Positions 34,734-42,923 of a stretch of 64,000 nt of DNA are shown here, in pieces. Position numbers and translations under genes: made by a program. The stretch is from positions 3,720,001-3,784,000 of the forward strand of contig NZ_CP104877.1 of the NCBI RefSeq assembly GCF_025452095.1. Direction: 5' to 3'. Numbering within the stretch: position 1 is the stretch's first letter; the number at the start of each line of letters is the position of its first letter. The notes below the pieces were generated by a model. The model saw only the letters and a program-made list of their open reading frames with translations, did no database searches and was not told the origin of the DNA. The stretch is from Paenarthrobacter sp. JL.01a (GTDB lineage: Bacteria; Actinomycetota; Actinomycetes; Actinomycetales; Micrococcaceae).

Positions 34734-35204
34734 ATGACCCAGAAACTCATCGTCGGAACGCAAGCACCTGACTTCACGCTGCTCGACGCCGACGGCAACA
34801 AGGTCTCGCTGTCCGATTACCGCGGACGCAACGTCATTGTGTACTTCTACCCGAAGGCAGCCACCCCCGGCTGCACCACCGAGGCTTGCGACTTCCGCGA
34901 CAACCTCGCCAGCCTGCAGGGCTCCGGCTACGAAGTCCTCGGGATCTCCCCCGACGGCCCCGAAGCCCTCGCCAAGTTCACCGGTGACTTCGCCCTGACC
35001 TTCCCGCTGCTCTCCGACGAAGACCACGCCGTGGCATTGGCTTACGGCGCATGGGGCGAAAAGCTGGTCGACGGCGAGATCGTTGAAGGCCTGGTGCGCT
35101 CCACTGTCGTCGTGGACGGCGAAGGACTTGTCCGTCTGACCCAGTACCAGGTCTCCGCGCAGGGCCACGTCCAGGCGCTGAAGGAAGAGCTGCTGGGCGT
35201 CTAA
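34734..35204 (+). CDS. bcp: Thiol peroxidase, Bcp-type peroxiredoxin
   Basis: Reduces hydrogen peroxide and organic peroxides with electrons from thioredoxin. Encodes 156 aa. The active site YPKAATPGCTTEACDFRD carries the peroxidatic Cys (about residue 46) and the second Cys five residues on, as in atypical 2-Cys Bcp proteins. Own transcript likely, ended by the hairpin at 35331. Confidence 0.93.
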   Translation: MTQKLIVGTQAPDFTLLDADGNKVSLSDYRGRNVIVYFYPKAATPGCTTEACDFRDNLASLQGSGYEVLGISPDGPEALAKFTGDFALTFPLLSDEDHAVALAYGAWGEKLVDGEIVEGLVRSTVVVDGEGLVRLTQYQVSAQGHVQALKEELLGV

Positions 35205-35300
35205 CCCTCGCTCACATCCCCCGCGCTTGAGCCGGACGCTCCTGCACGTCCCACGTGCTTGAGCCGATCGCTCCTGCACGTCCCACGTGCTTGAGCCGAT
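35205..35300. repeat. Tandem 32-bp repeats of the CGCTCACATCCC...CGCTTGA family
   Basis: Two identical 32-bp units lie at 35237-35268 and 35269-35300 (each runs from CGCTCCTGCACG to GCTTGAGCCGAT), preceded by a diverged third unit at about 35206-35236. Related copies occur after 39260 and, inverted, at 40026-40054. Confidence 0.75.
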
Positions 35301-35330
35301 CGCTCGCTCACATAACTGCACAAATCTTGT

Positions 35331-35366
35331 AACGCCCGCTCACCAAAAGTGAGCGGGCGTTTCATT
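35331..35366 (+). terminator. Rho-independent terminator after bcp
   Basis: A perfect 13-bp stem (AACGCCCGCTCAC with GTGAGCGGGCGTT), loop CAAAA, followed by TCATTTG. Confidence 0.88.
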
Positions 35367-35415
35367 TGACGTGACTAAACGTGACAAATACCCAGCAGCA
35401 TTAGTTAATGGAGCC

Positions 35416-36534
35416 ATGGTCTCAACCTCGCCCCCGCGCCATGCCGTCGTTGTCGAAGACGACGCCGACATTCGCGGCCTCCTCGTCCTGGTCCTTGAGC
35501 AGCTCGACTTTGTGGTGACAGAAGCGCCCGACGGTCTTTCCGGCGTCGAGGCCGTCCGCCGGACGAACGCCGAACTGGTGACCCTGGACATCAACCTCCC
35601 GGACATCGACGGCATGGAAGTCTGCCGCCGCCTCCGCGAATTTTCGGACGCGTACATCTTGATGCTCACGGCCCGCGCCGACGAGATCGACCGCCTCAAC
35701 GGCCTGGATACCGGCGCGGACGACTACATCAACAAACCCTTCAGCCCAAGGGAGCTCCAGGCCCGCATCCGTGCACTGTTCCGTCGGGCCCGGACGCCCG
35801 CCGCCCCTGCGGAGGACCCGCGCCAGGTCGACGAACTTGAGCGGGCGGCCGTCGTGCAGCAAAGCCTCCTCCCGCGCGAGACAGTCCGCCTGGAAGGATA
35901 CGACGTCGCTGGCGCCTTCCGTCCGACGCGCAGCGTTGGCGGGGACTTCTACGACTGGTACCAGACCCGCGACGGCATGCACCTGACCTTCGCCGACGCG
36001 ATGGGCAAAGGAATGGGCGCCGCGCTGATCGCCGCCACCGTCCGGGCCGTGATGCGCTCCGTGGCCGACACCCCGGCCATCGCTGATGCCTTCGCCTCGG
36101 CCAGCCTCACCATCGCCTCCGACCTGGACCAGTCCGGCTCCTTCGCCACCATGTTCCACGCACGCCTGGACAGCGCCTCCGGGAAGCTCAGCTACATCGA
36201 CGCCGGACACGGGCTCGCGCTGCACATCCCGGCAGAGGGGACCGCACAAAGGCTCATCTCGGCCGGCCCACCCGTCGGCATCCTCGATGGCCAGCACTGG
36301 CCGGCCTCGGAACTGGAACTTGAGCCCGGCGATTCCCTGGTGATCGTCAGCGATGGGGTGCTGGACGCCCATGAGTCGTTGGAAGACTTCGTGCGGAACG
36401 TCGAGAAGGCGGCGCGCACCGGCCCTACCTCGGACGACGTCTGCGCTGCCCTGCTGGAGCTGGCACCAGCCGCAACAGCCGAAGACGACGTGACCGCCGT
36501 CGTCGTTCGCCGTAAACCTGACGCAACGCACTAA
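35416..36534 (+). CDS. Response regulator fused to PP2C-type phosphatase (RsbU/SpoIIE family)
   Basis: Encodes 372 aa. Residues 8-125 are a receiver: acidic pocket EDD (14-16), phospho-acceptor Asp58 in TLDINLPD and Lys107 in INKPF. Residues 145-370 are a PP2C phosphatase of the RsbU type: GGDFYD (175-180), ADAMGKGMGA (193-202) and SDGVLDA near the end supply the metal-binding acids. Family knowledge says a phosphorylated receiver switches the phosphatase, which then dephosphorylates a STAS protein; that STAS gene lies in the same operon. The ATG at 35416 is preferred over a GTG inside the terminator region. Confidence 0.9.
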   Translation: MVSTSPPRHAVVVEDDADIRGLLVLVLEQLDFVVTEAPDGLSGVEAVRRTNAELVTLDINLPDIDGMEVCRRLREFSDAYILMLTARADEIDRLNGLDTGADDYINKPFSPRELQARIRALFRRARTPAAPAEDPRQVDELERAAVVQQSLLPRETVRLEGYDVAGAFRPTRSVGGDFYDWYQTRDGMHLTFADAMGKGMGAALIAATVRAVMRSVADTPAIADAFASASLTIASDLDQSGSFATMFHARLDSASGKLSYIDAGHGLALHIPAEGTAQRLISAGPPVGILDGQHWPASELELEPGDSLVIVSDGVLDAHESLEDFVRNVEKAARTGPTSDDVCAALLELAPAATAEDDVTAVVVRRKPDATH

Positions 36535-36552
36535 AGCCACAAAGGGGGGATT

Positions 36553-38526
36553 GTGACACGTTTCTGGACCCGGTTGATCGTAGTCCTGACAGTAATTCTG
36601 GGCGTCAACTATGTGGCCTGGCGTTGGATGGCGTCGCTGAACTGGGATGCCTGGTGGATCGCGGTCCCGCTGGTGATGGCCGAGACGTACAGCCTCATCG
36701 ACGTGATGCTGTTCGGCCTGACGGTGTGGAACATCAAGTTCCGCAAACCACCAGCCCCGGCACCATCGGATGCAACGGTGGACGTCTTCATCACCACCTA
36801 CAACGAGCCACTGGATCTCGTCCTGACCACGGCCCTGGCTGCAAAGAAGATCACCTGGCCGCACAGCACCTGGATTCTCGACGACGGCAACCGGCCCGAG
36901 ATGCGTGAACTCGCCGAAGCCCACGGGATTGGCTATGTGACACGCACGGCGGACTGGACGCCCAACATGCCGCGGCACGCCAAGGCGGGCAACCTGAACA
37001 ACGCGCTGATGCTCACCTCGGGCGAATACCTGTTGATTCTCGACGCCGACCAGATCCCCGAGCCGGACATCCTGGACAAGACGCTGGGCTACTTCAACGA
37101 CGACCGCGTTGCGTTGGTCCAGACCCCGCAGTACTTCATCAACGTCCCCGCCGACGATCCCCTGGGCAGCCAGGCACCCCTCTTCTACGGCCCTATCCAG
37201 CAGGGCAAGGACGGCTGGAACGCTGCGTTCTTCTGCGGCTCCAACGCCATCCTCCGCCGGGAAGCCCTCATGCAGCTGGGCCTGGTGGGCTATGTGAAGG
37301 CCACGGAGAAGAGCATCCGCCGGGCCCTCGCCGCCTCGCGCACCGCCATCAAGAAGGCACGCCGCTCCCCCGAAGCCGAGAACCCGTTGGTGGAGCAGAT
37401 GCTGAACGAGGTGGAAGCCGCCACCGAATCAGCCCAGAAGGAACTCGACGCCGGCGCGTCCCTGAGTGAGATCACGTTCCGGGTACGCCGCAAAGTGGAC
37501 GACGCCGTTCGCACCCTTGTGGCCGCGGACTTCTCCGCGCTGCAATCGGACCTCGAAGAGATCGCCGCGATGGAACTTGCCCACGTCGGGGAGTCGGGCG
37601 TCACCACTTTGGCCAGTGATGCCGTCGACCGTATGTCCGGTCGTGACTGGTCGCCGTTGGGTGCCCTCGAATCCGTCCACGCGGTCCTGGACGCCATCTC
37701 TGTCGAGCGCACGGACGAAGCCCAGCCGATCATGCCGCTGGCCACCATCTCGGTCACCGAGGACATGGCCACCGCGATGCGCCTGCACGGGCTGGGCTGG
37801 AAGAGCGTCTACCACCACGAGATCCTGGCCAACGGCCTCGCGCCCGAGGACCTCAAGACCATGCTCACCCAGCGCCTTCGTTGGGCCCAGGGCACCATCC
37901 AGGTCCTCCTGCGCGAGAATCCACTGGTCCAGCGCCGGCTCACGTGGGGACAGCGGCTCATGTATTTCTCGACGATGTGGAGCTACCTCAGCGGTTTTGC
38001 CGCCGTCGTGTATTTCGCCGCGCCGATCATTTACCTGACGCTCGGCATCCTCCCGGTGAGCAGCCTCAGCTACGACTTCTTCATCCGCTTCATCCCGTTC
38101 ATGGTGGTGAACCAGTTGCTGTTCCTGGTGGCCGGGCACGGTATCCCCACCTGGCGCGGGCAGCAGTACAGCCTCGCGCTGTTCCCCACCTGGATCAAAG
38201 CGTGCACGACGGCGGCACGGAACGTTTGGTTCGGCCGTCCCCTTGGGTTTGCGGTCACCCCCAAAGCCCGGCAGAGCGGCGGACCCAGTTGGAGCTTGAT
38301 CCGGCCTCAAATCATCGTGGCGGTGCTGCTGACAGTGGCGTTGATCGTTGGCCTGATCCGGCTGCTCGCTGGAATGTCGGAGCCCTTGGGCACCTTGGTG
38401 AACGTAGCGTGGGTGGCGTTCGACCTCGTGGTCCTGAGCGTGCTGGTCAAAGCAGTTTTGTACAAGGGTTTTGAGCCTCAAAGTGGGCCTGAGCACCAAG
38501 AAGAAAGGAATGCAGATGCAGTTTAG
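36553..38526 (+). CDS. Cellulose-synthase-like family 2 glycosyltransferase with long insertion
   Basis: Processive membrane glycosyltransferase, 657 aa from GTG behind GGGGGG. Two N-terminal helices, the GT-A domain with TYNEP (82-86), DDGN (110-113), DAD (164-166), TED (402-404) and QRLRW (440-444), and five or six C-terminal helices. These are the BcsA-type substrate and acceptor motifs, so a beta-linked polysaccharide is the likely product; there is no PilZ domain. Between DAD and TED lie 236 residues against about 95 in Rhodobacter BcsA; the extra part (about 250-395) is Ala/Glu/Lys-rich and helical, perhaps a coiled-coil contact site. It starts 18 bp after the phosphatase gene and its end overlaps the STAS gene. 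Confidence 0.88.
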   Translation: MTRFWTRLIVVLTVILGVNYVAWRWMASLNWDAWWIAVPLVMAETYSLIDVMLFGLTVWNIKFRKPPAPAPSDATVDVFITTYNEPLDLVLTTALAAKKITWPHSTWILDDGNRPEMRELAEAHGIGYVTRTADWTPNMPRHAKAGNLNNALMLTSGEYLLILDADQIPEPDILDKTLGYFNDDRVALVQTPQYFINVPADDPLGSQAPLFYGPIQQGKDGWNAAFFCGSNAILRREALMQLGLVGYVKATEKSIRRALAASRTAIKKARRSPEAENPLVEQMLNEVEAATESAQKELDAGASLSEITFRVRRKVDDAVRTLVAADFSALQSDLEEIAAMELAHVGESGVTTLASDAVDRMSGRDWSPLGALESVHAVLDAISVERTDEAQPIMPLATISVTEDMATAMRLHGLGWKSVYHHEILANGLAPEDLKTMLTQRLRWAQGTIQVLLRENPLVQRRLTWGQRLMYFSTMWSYLSGFAAVVYFAAPIIYLTLGILPVSSLSYDFFIRFIPFMVVNQLLFLVAGHGIPTWRGQQYSLALFPTWIKACTTAARNVWFGRPLGFAVTPKARQSGGPSWSLIRPQIIVAVLLTVALIVGLIRLLAGMSEPLGTLVNVAWVAFDLVVLSVLVKAVLYKGFEPQSGPEHQEERNADAV

Positions 38527-38848
38527 CTATGAGGTCAAGGACTCCTACGCGGAGGTCAAGAGCGTGGGCCGGCTGAACATGGTGGCCGCGCCCAAGCTTC
38601 GCGAAGTGGTGGCCGAGGTAGTAGCCGGTGGTTCGAGCCGCGTGGTGGTCAACCTGGCCGAGACGGACTTCATGGATTCCTCGGGGCTTGGGGCGCTCAT
38701 CGGTTGCCTCAAGGCTGCCCGTCAGGCCGGTGGCGACCTGCGCATTGCCGCCGTCCAGCCGCAGGTCAAGATGGTCCTGGAACTGACCAACATGGACCGG
38801 GTCCTCACCGCGTACCCCACGGCCGAAGACGCTTTCGGCAATGACTGA
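38516..38848 (+). CDS. STAS-domain anti-sigma-factor antagonist-like protein
   Basis: Encodes 110 aa from the ATG at 38516 (MQFSYEVKDSYAEV), seven bases after AAAGG; an ATG six bases earlier is also possible. The single STAS domain has the phosphorylation site FMDSSGLGALIG (Ser55/Ser56), as in SpoIIAA and RsbV. It overlaps the glycosyltransferase gene at its start and the kinase gene at its end, so all are one translation unit. It should be dephosphorylated by the PP2C of this operon and phosphorylated by the kinase that follows. Confidence 0.9.
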   Translation: MQFSYEVKDSYAEVKSVGRLNMVAAPKLREVVAEVVAGGSSRVVVNLAETDFMDSSGLGALIGCLKAARQAGGDLRIAAVQPQVKMVLELTNMDRVLTAYPTAEDAFGND

Positions 38849-39260
38849 TGTAGTCGCCCGCCGGGGATTCCACGGGCCCTCCAACGACGAAGCCATCGAG
38901 TCCATCCACAACGAGCTGGACGCCCTGTGGGATGACGCCTCTTTTGTGCCGGACATGGACCGGATGACGTTCGCTACTGCGGTCATTGAAGCAGCGGCGA
39001 ACATCGTGCAGCACGCGCTCCCTGCGGCAGAGAAGCCGGTGGAGATCGACGTCGACATCAGCGTGCGCCCTGCCCGCTTGGTGGCCCGGGTCAGCGCACA
39101 CAATGCCCGGGAACCGTTCGCCGACGACATGCAGGCATCGATGCCGGATTCCGATGCTGAGTCCGGGCGTGGGCTGGCGCTGATCGAGGCTTTGGTGACA
39201 ACTGTGACGTTCGAGCGCCAGGACGGCACCAACACCTGGATCCTCACCCGCGAAACCTGA
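38841..39260 (+). CDS. RsbW-like serine kinase (HATPase) of partner-switching system
   Basis: Encodes 139 aa with the GHKL ATP-binding fold: N-box VIEAAANIVQHA, the D-rich middle strand IDVDISVRPARLVARV and G2-box SGRGLALIEAL. The start overlaps the STAS stop. No sigma factor is encoded nearby, so its target may be the glycosyltransferase, a distant sigma factor, or only the STAS protein. Confidence 0.85.
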   Translation: MTDVVARRGFHGPSNDEAIESIHNELDALWDDASFVPDMDRMTFATAVIEAAANIVQHALPAAEKPVEIDVDISVRPARLVARVSAHNAREPFADDMQASMPDSDAESGRGLALIEALVTTVTFERQDGTNTWILTRET

Positions 39261-39309
39261 CCCTCGCTCACATCCCACCCGCTTGAACCGCACCCTCGCT
39301 CACCACCAT
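39261..39309. repeat. Dispersed extragenic repeat, copy 2
   Basis: Starts right at the end of the kinase gene: CCCTCGCTCACATCCC then CGCTTGAACCGCACCCTCGC, the same family as 35205-35300. Confidence 0.65.
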
Positions 39310-39420
39310 CCACAGGGGCGTTCTCCCCATGGCCGGACGCAAGGCAAGTGTAAAAGCATGTGGTGACTGCCGCCGTCGTGCATCAACGCGCAGGCAAGCG
39401 CAACGGAAACCGGGGGAAGA

Positions 39421-39966
39421 ATGCCAAACACCATCAAGCTGGGCAGATGGGCCGTTGTCTTGGCCTGCGCCCTCACGCTGGCCGCCTGCAGCCAGGCGCC
39501 GGGCGGGCCGACCCGGGAAACAAGTGACTCCCCAACCCTCACTCCAGCCCCGGTAGCCGAGAGCTTCGCCAAGTACGACGCCCTTCGCACCGAATTAATT
39601 GCCGCCTTGGAACAAGAGCTGCCCGGGATCACCTGGAGTGAGGACAAGCCGGCGTCCATGTCAAAGGCGGGCGACGGCCTCTGCATCCTGCAGCCGGCGA
39701 GCGTGAAGAGCAGTGCGGACATCGTGGAGCCGTCCCGGAAGTTCGAGGATGTCTTCGCGGCCGGCAACCCTGTCCTTGGCAAGCATGGCTTTCCGGAATT
39801 CGGGGGCACGGATGATGTCCCTGGAGGCTGGGTGGTGGCACGCAGCACGGATGCGGTGGGAGCCACCGTAAGCATCGAGTCCAAAAGCCCGGCATACCTG
39901 CGAATCACGGTCCCGGTAACTTCAGCCGCTTGCGACTCCTCGGAACTCCCCACCGACGCCGGATAA
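39421..39966 (+). CDS. Lipoprotein of unknown function
   Basis: Encodes 181 aa. The signal peptide ends in lipobox LAAC (Cys about residue 23), followed by a Gly/Thr/Pro linker and a soluble domain with two Cys (LCILQP and AACDS) that may pair. The stretch GGWVVARSTDAVGATVSIESKSPAYLRITV has the alternating strands of small surface lipoproteins. GGGGGAAGA precedes the ATG. No family recognised; not coupled to its neighbours. Confidence 0.72.
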   Translation: MPNTIKLGRWAVVLACALTLAACSQAPGGPTRETSDSPTLTPAPVAESFAKYDALRTELIAALEQELPGITWSEDKPASMSKAGDGLCILQPASVKSSADIVEPSRKFEDVFAAGNPVLGKHGFPEFGGTDDVPGGWVVARSTDAVGATVSIESKSPAYLRITVPVTSAACDSSELPTDAG

Positions 39967-40025
39967 CGCACCTTGGGATGTGAGAGAGGAAACCGGAAAT
40001 CCGGGAGGGACGTGAACGAGCGTTG

Positions 40026-40054
40026 GGTTCAAGCGGGAGGAATGTGAGCTAGCG
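40026..40054. repeat. Dispersed extragenic repeat, copy 3 (inverted)
   Basis: GGTTCAAGCGGGAGG then AATGTGAGCTAGCG is the reverse complement of the CGCTCACAT...CCCGCTTGAACC unit. It begins just outside and runs into the stop codon of the convergent aminotransferase gene. Confidence 0.6.
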
Positions 40055-41155
40055 TTTGGCTCTGGCGTTCGCGATGGCCTCTTTCAGCGCACCCAGGACC
40101 AAAGTCACCGAAGCACTGTTGGCATTCGGGCCCATCATGCCGATACGCCACACCGTGTCCGCGAACTCCCCTACACCCGAGCCAATCTCGATACTGAAGT
40201 GCTCCAAAAGGTAAGCGCGGACGGCCGCCGAGTTGACGCCGTCGGGCACTTTCACGGTGGTGAGGCTCGGCAGGCGTGAGCCCTCGGCGGCGAAGAGTTC
40301 CAGTCCCATCTCCTGCAGTCCGCCTTGCAAAGCAGCGCCCGCGGCGCGGTGCCGGGCCTGCACGTTCTCCAGCCCCTCCGCGAGAATCCGGTCCAGGGCG
40401 GCCTCGAGCCCGGCGATCATGGTGACGGGAGCGGTGTGGTGGTACGTACGCGCGCCTGAAGCAGCCCCGACATACCCACCGAGCAGCCCAATGTCGAGGT
40501 ACCAGGAGCGGGGATCCTTGACGCGGCGCTCGAACGCGCGGTCTGACACGGTAAAGGGCGAGAGTCCCGGCGGGACACCCAGGCACTTCTGGGTGCCGGC
40601 GTATCCGACGTCGATACCCCAGTCGTCTGCCCGAAGTTCCAACCCGCCGATGGACGTGACGGCGTCTGTGATCAGCAGAGCGTCGCCCTTCCCTGCTCCG
40701 AGGGCCGCAATGTCCGAGAGCACGCCGACCGACGTCTCGGCATGGACGGCGGCGATAACCTTCGGGTTCGGGTGCGCGGAGAGGACACGGTCGGCATCCA
40801 CCGGCTGGCCCCACTCGTGGTCCACCCGGATGACCGTCGCCCCGCAGCGCCGGGCGACCTCACACATGCGCGCCCCGAAAAGTCCGTTGACGGCGATGAC
40901 TGCCACGTCGCCGTCGGACACGGTGTTCACGAACGCCGCTTCCATACCGCCGGAACCGGTGGCGCTCAACGGAAGGGTCCGCGCGTTGGCCGTGCCCCAC
41001 ACTGTCCGTAGCCCCTCGCAGGTGTGGTCGAGGCGCTCGATGAACACCGGATCAAGGTGGCCCAGCACCGGGTAGGCCAGAGCGGCCATGGCTTCGGGGT
41101 AGCAATTGCTCGGACCGGGACCGAACAAGAACCTGGATGTCAGAATGTCGTGCAT
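40049..41155 (-). CDS. Alanine-glyoxylate / ureidoglycine-glyoxylate aminotransferase family protein
   Basis: PLP-dependent class V aminotransferase, 368 aa. FLFGPGPSNCYPEAM begins the fold, ATGSGGMEAAFVN holds the phosphate loop, LLITDAVTSIGG the cofactor Asp and YAGTQKCLGVPPGLSP the Schiff-base Lys. The start at 41155 follows GAAGGAG; an ATG 24 bases upstream is less likely. In bacteria that use purines, this family (PucG) transfers an amino group from (S)-ureidoglycine to glyoxylate. The window holds uraD, uraH, allantoinase and glyoxylate carboligase, which favours that role, but the gene is not in the same operon. Confidence 0.85.
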   Translation of the reverse strand: MHDILTSRFLFGPGPSNCYPEAMAALAYPVLGHLDPVFIERLDHTCEGLRTVWGTANARTLPLSATGSGGMEAAFVNTVSDGDVAVIAVNGLFGARMCEVARRCGATVIRVDHEWGQPVDADRVLSAHPNPKVIAAVHAETSVGVLSDIAALGAGKGDALLITDAVTSIGGLELRADDWGIDVGYAGTQKCLGVPPGLSPFTVSDRAFERRVKDPRSWYLDIGLLGGYVGAASGARTYHHTAPVTMIAGLEAALDRILAEGLENVQARHRAAGAALQGGLQEMGLELFAAEGSRLPSLTTVKVPDGVNSAAVRAYLLEHFSIEIGSGVGEFADTVWRIGMMGPNANSASVTLVLGALKEAIANARAKR

Positions 41156-41369
41156 GCGAACTCCTTCAGTTGAGGTCATTCTGCCCGAGCCTGGCTTGCG
41201 AAGCGAACCACCAGAGGTGAATTTACCGGCGACATAATCCGCAGAATAGCGATGGATTTCTCAAGCAGATGGCATCATGGCCTTAGTTTGGGGAATACCA
41301 CAATGCCGGTATGAACCAGGGGTGTGGAAAGCCGAGACTGTGCTGCCCGCTTGGAGAAAAGGGGATCTT

Positions 41370-42044
41370 TTGAAACAACGTATCGCGGGCCTCAAAGCTG
41401 TCCTTATCGTTGCCGCGGCTGTGGCAACTTCATCCTGCGCTGCCCCGGCCGCACCGGCGCCGACAACCTCCGAGCAACCGGAGTCCACTACGCCCAGTCA
41501 AAGCGCAACCAGTCAGTCAGCTTCTGCTTCTGCGAGCTCCAGTCCTTCGCCTTCCAAGAGCCAGTCGTCGACGCGTCCAACTGCCACGAACTCATCCAGT
41601 GCGGGCGCTTCCTCAGGGGCCCTTGCCACTGAAAAAGCAGGCTCGTCATTGTCGTTGTCCAACTTCTTCGAACCTGAGAGCAGCTGGACTGAGAACCGTT
41701 ATGACGTCGCCGACAAATCCGGGGTCAGCGGAATCGCCACGACCATCAGCAGCTACGGAAGCCCGGAAACCCTTGAACTGCGCTTGGCAAATAACTTCAA
41801 CAGCTTGACATTCAACGTAGGCCAGGCAAACGATTCCAAGTCTTCGGACAAGATTCTTCTGGTCCGGGTTGTCGGCAACGGCAAGCAACTCGATGTGCGC
41901 AAGGTTCCTTTCAACACCATTCAGGAAATCTCTGTGCCGGCCAAGGGTGTTAACGCACTAAAAATTGAATTGTCCTTGGATAACACCCAATCGAGTGATT
42001 CCAAGTCCATTCTGGCTGTGGTCTCTGACGTCGTTGTCGACTGA
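41370..42044 (+). CDS. Lipoprotein with Ser/Thr-rich linker and NPCBM-like domain
   Basis: Encodes 224 aa. The TTG start at 41370, behind AAAAGGGG, makes a normal signal peptide with lipobox-like TSSC; the longer frame from 41277 would place 31 non-hydrophobic residues before it. A long Ser/Pro/Thr linker (about residues 28-85) precedes a domain of about 125 residues (SLSNFFEPESSWTENRYDVA, then LELRLANNFNSLTFNVG and KGVNALKIELSLD), which resembles the carbohydrate-binding NPCBM fold. Six bases separate it from the next membrane protein, so they are likely co-expressed. Confidence 0.72.
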   Translation: MKQRIAGLKAVLIVAAAVATSSCAAPAAPAPTTSEQPESTTPSQSATSQSASASASSSPSPSKSQSSTRPTATNSSSAGASSGALATEKAGSSLSLSNFFEPESSWTENRYDVADKSGVSGIATTISSYGSPETLELRLANNFNSLTFNVGQANDSKSSDKILLVRVVGNGKQLDVRKVPFNTIQEISVPAKGVNALKIELSLDNTQSSDSKSILAVVSDVVVD

Positions 42045-42049
42045 CGCCT

Positions 42050-42835
42050 ATGAACATCCCAGCCCCACCTGAGCGTCCTCCCGCCAAGAAATCGTGGCTG
42101 AATCTGGGGACAATGGCCGCCCTCGCAACAATTGCTGCTCTGATAGTGGCGGTTGCCACATTTGTGCTGCAGTTCTTCGGACCATCCTCAGGTCTGGGGG
42201 CAGCGAGTGTACCTGCGCAAAGCACAGCCGCATCGAGCCAGGCAAGCGTTCGAACCGAAACCTCGAAATCCGCGGATCCTGGCCCGACTGCTGTTGAGGG
42301 ACACTGCCTGGATGGGTCGTGGGCGTCCGCGTCCTGCGACCGGACGCATGCGGCCGAGCTGGTTTCGGACGCTGGTCCTTGCGATCTTCAGGCGCTGACC
42401 CAGTTCGCGGGAGGAAATGTCCCGGCCGACACCTTGCGGCATGACCTTGTTCCCACAGTGCAGGACAGCGTGGGGTGCGTGGTGGCTGTCCCCCCAGGTC
42501 TTACCGCCACCATCCAGAATGGCCTATCCGGTCAGGAGCACGCCGCGCTCAGGCAGTGCTGGGACCGTTTTGCGGACCGCGATGTCAGCTGCGACCAACC
42601 GCATACAGCTGAAGTGGTGTATACGGGCCCTGGCGCCGAGGCGGGGAACTGTCATTCGCAGGCCGATGCTTACACAGCAGATGCCTTCAGCCGCTATGAG
42701 GCGAAACTCGAACTGCTTTCACGAGACGCAGACGGCGGCGTGAGCTGCCTTGTACAGATCAAGGGCAGCAATGTGCTGAAGGGCTCCTTGCGGAACCTGG
42801 GAACCAAGGCACTCCCTTCCTCTCCGCGTAGTTAA
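42050..42835 (+). CDS. Single-pass membrane protein with septum-formation-like extracellular domain
   Basis: Encodes 261 aa. Cytoplasmic Pro-rich head, one helix (about residues 18-43), a Ser/Thr linker and an outside domain holding seven Cys in pairs (GHCLD, ASCDRTHAAEL, GPCDL, GCVVAV, QCWDR, SCDQPHTAEVV, NCHSQ). The C-D-x-x-H-x-x-E repeats are the mark of the actinobacterial septum-formation (Septum_form/DUF4190-linked) family, seen twice here. Six bases after the NPCBM lipoprotein gene. Confidence 0.7.
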   Translation: MNIPAPPERPPAKKSWLNLGTMAALATIAALIVAVATFVLQFFGPSSGLGAASVPAQSTAASSQASVRTETSKSADPGPTAVEGHCLDGSWASASCDRTHAAELVSDAGPCDLQALTQFAGGNVPADTLRHDLVPTVQDSVGCVVAVPPGLTATIQNGLSGQEHAALRQCWDRFADRDVSCDQPHTAEVVYTGPGAEAGNCHSQADAYTADAFSRYEAKLELLSRDADGGVSCLVQIKGSNVLKGSLRNLGTKALPSSPRS

Positions 42836-42923
42836 GCCCTTTACATCGCCGAAGAAGTGCCCGAAAACCCAAAAATGCTAAGGTTACTCACTAATATCGA
42901 AGCCGCCACGATAGGGGACGAGA

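Noticed and set aside
35237..35300. Possible CRISPR-like repeat
   Set aside because: The 32-bp units are directly adjacent with no spacers, only two are exact, and no cas genes are present.
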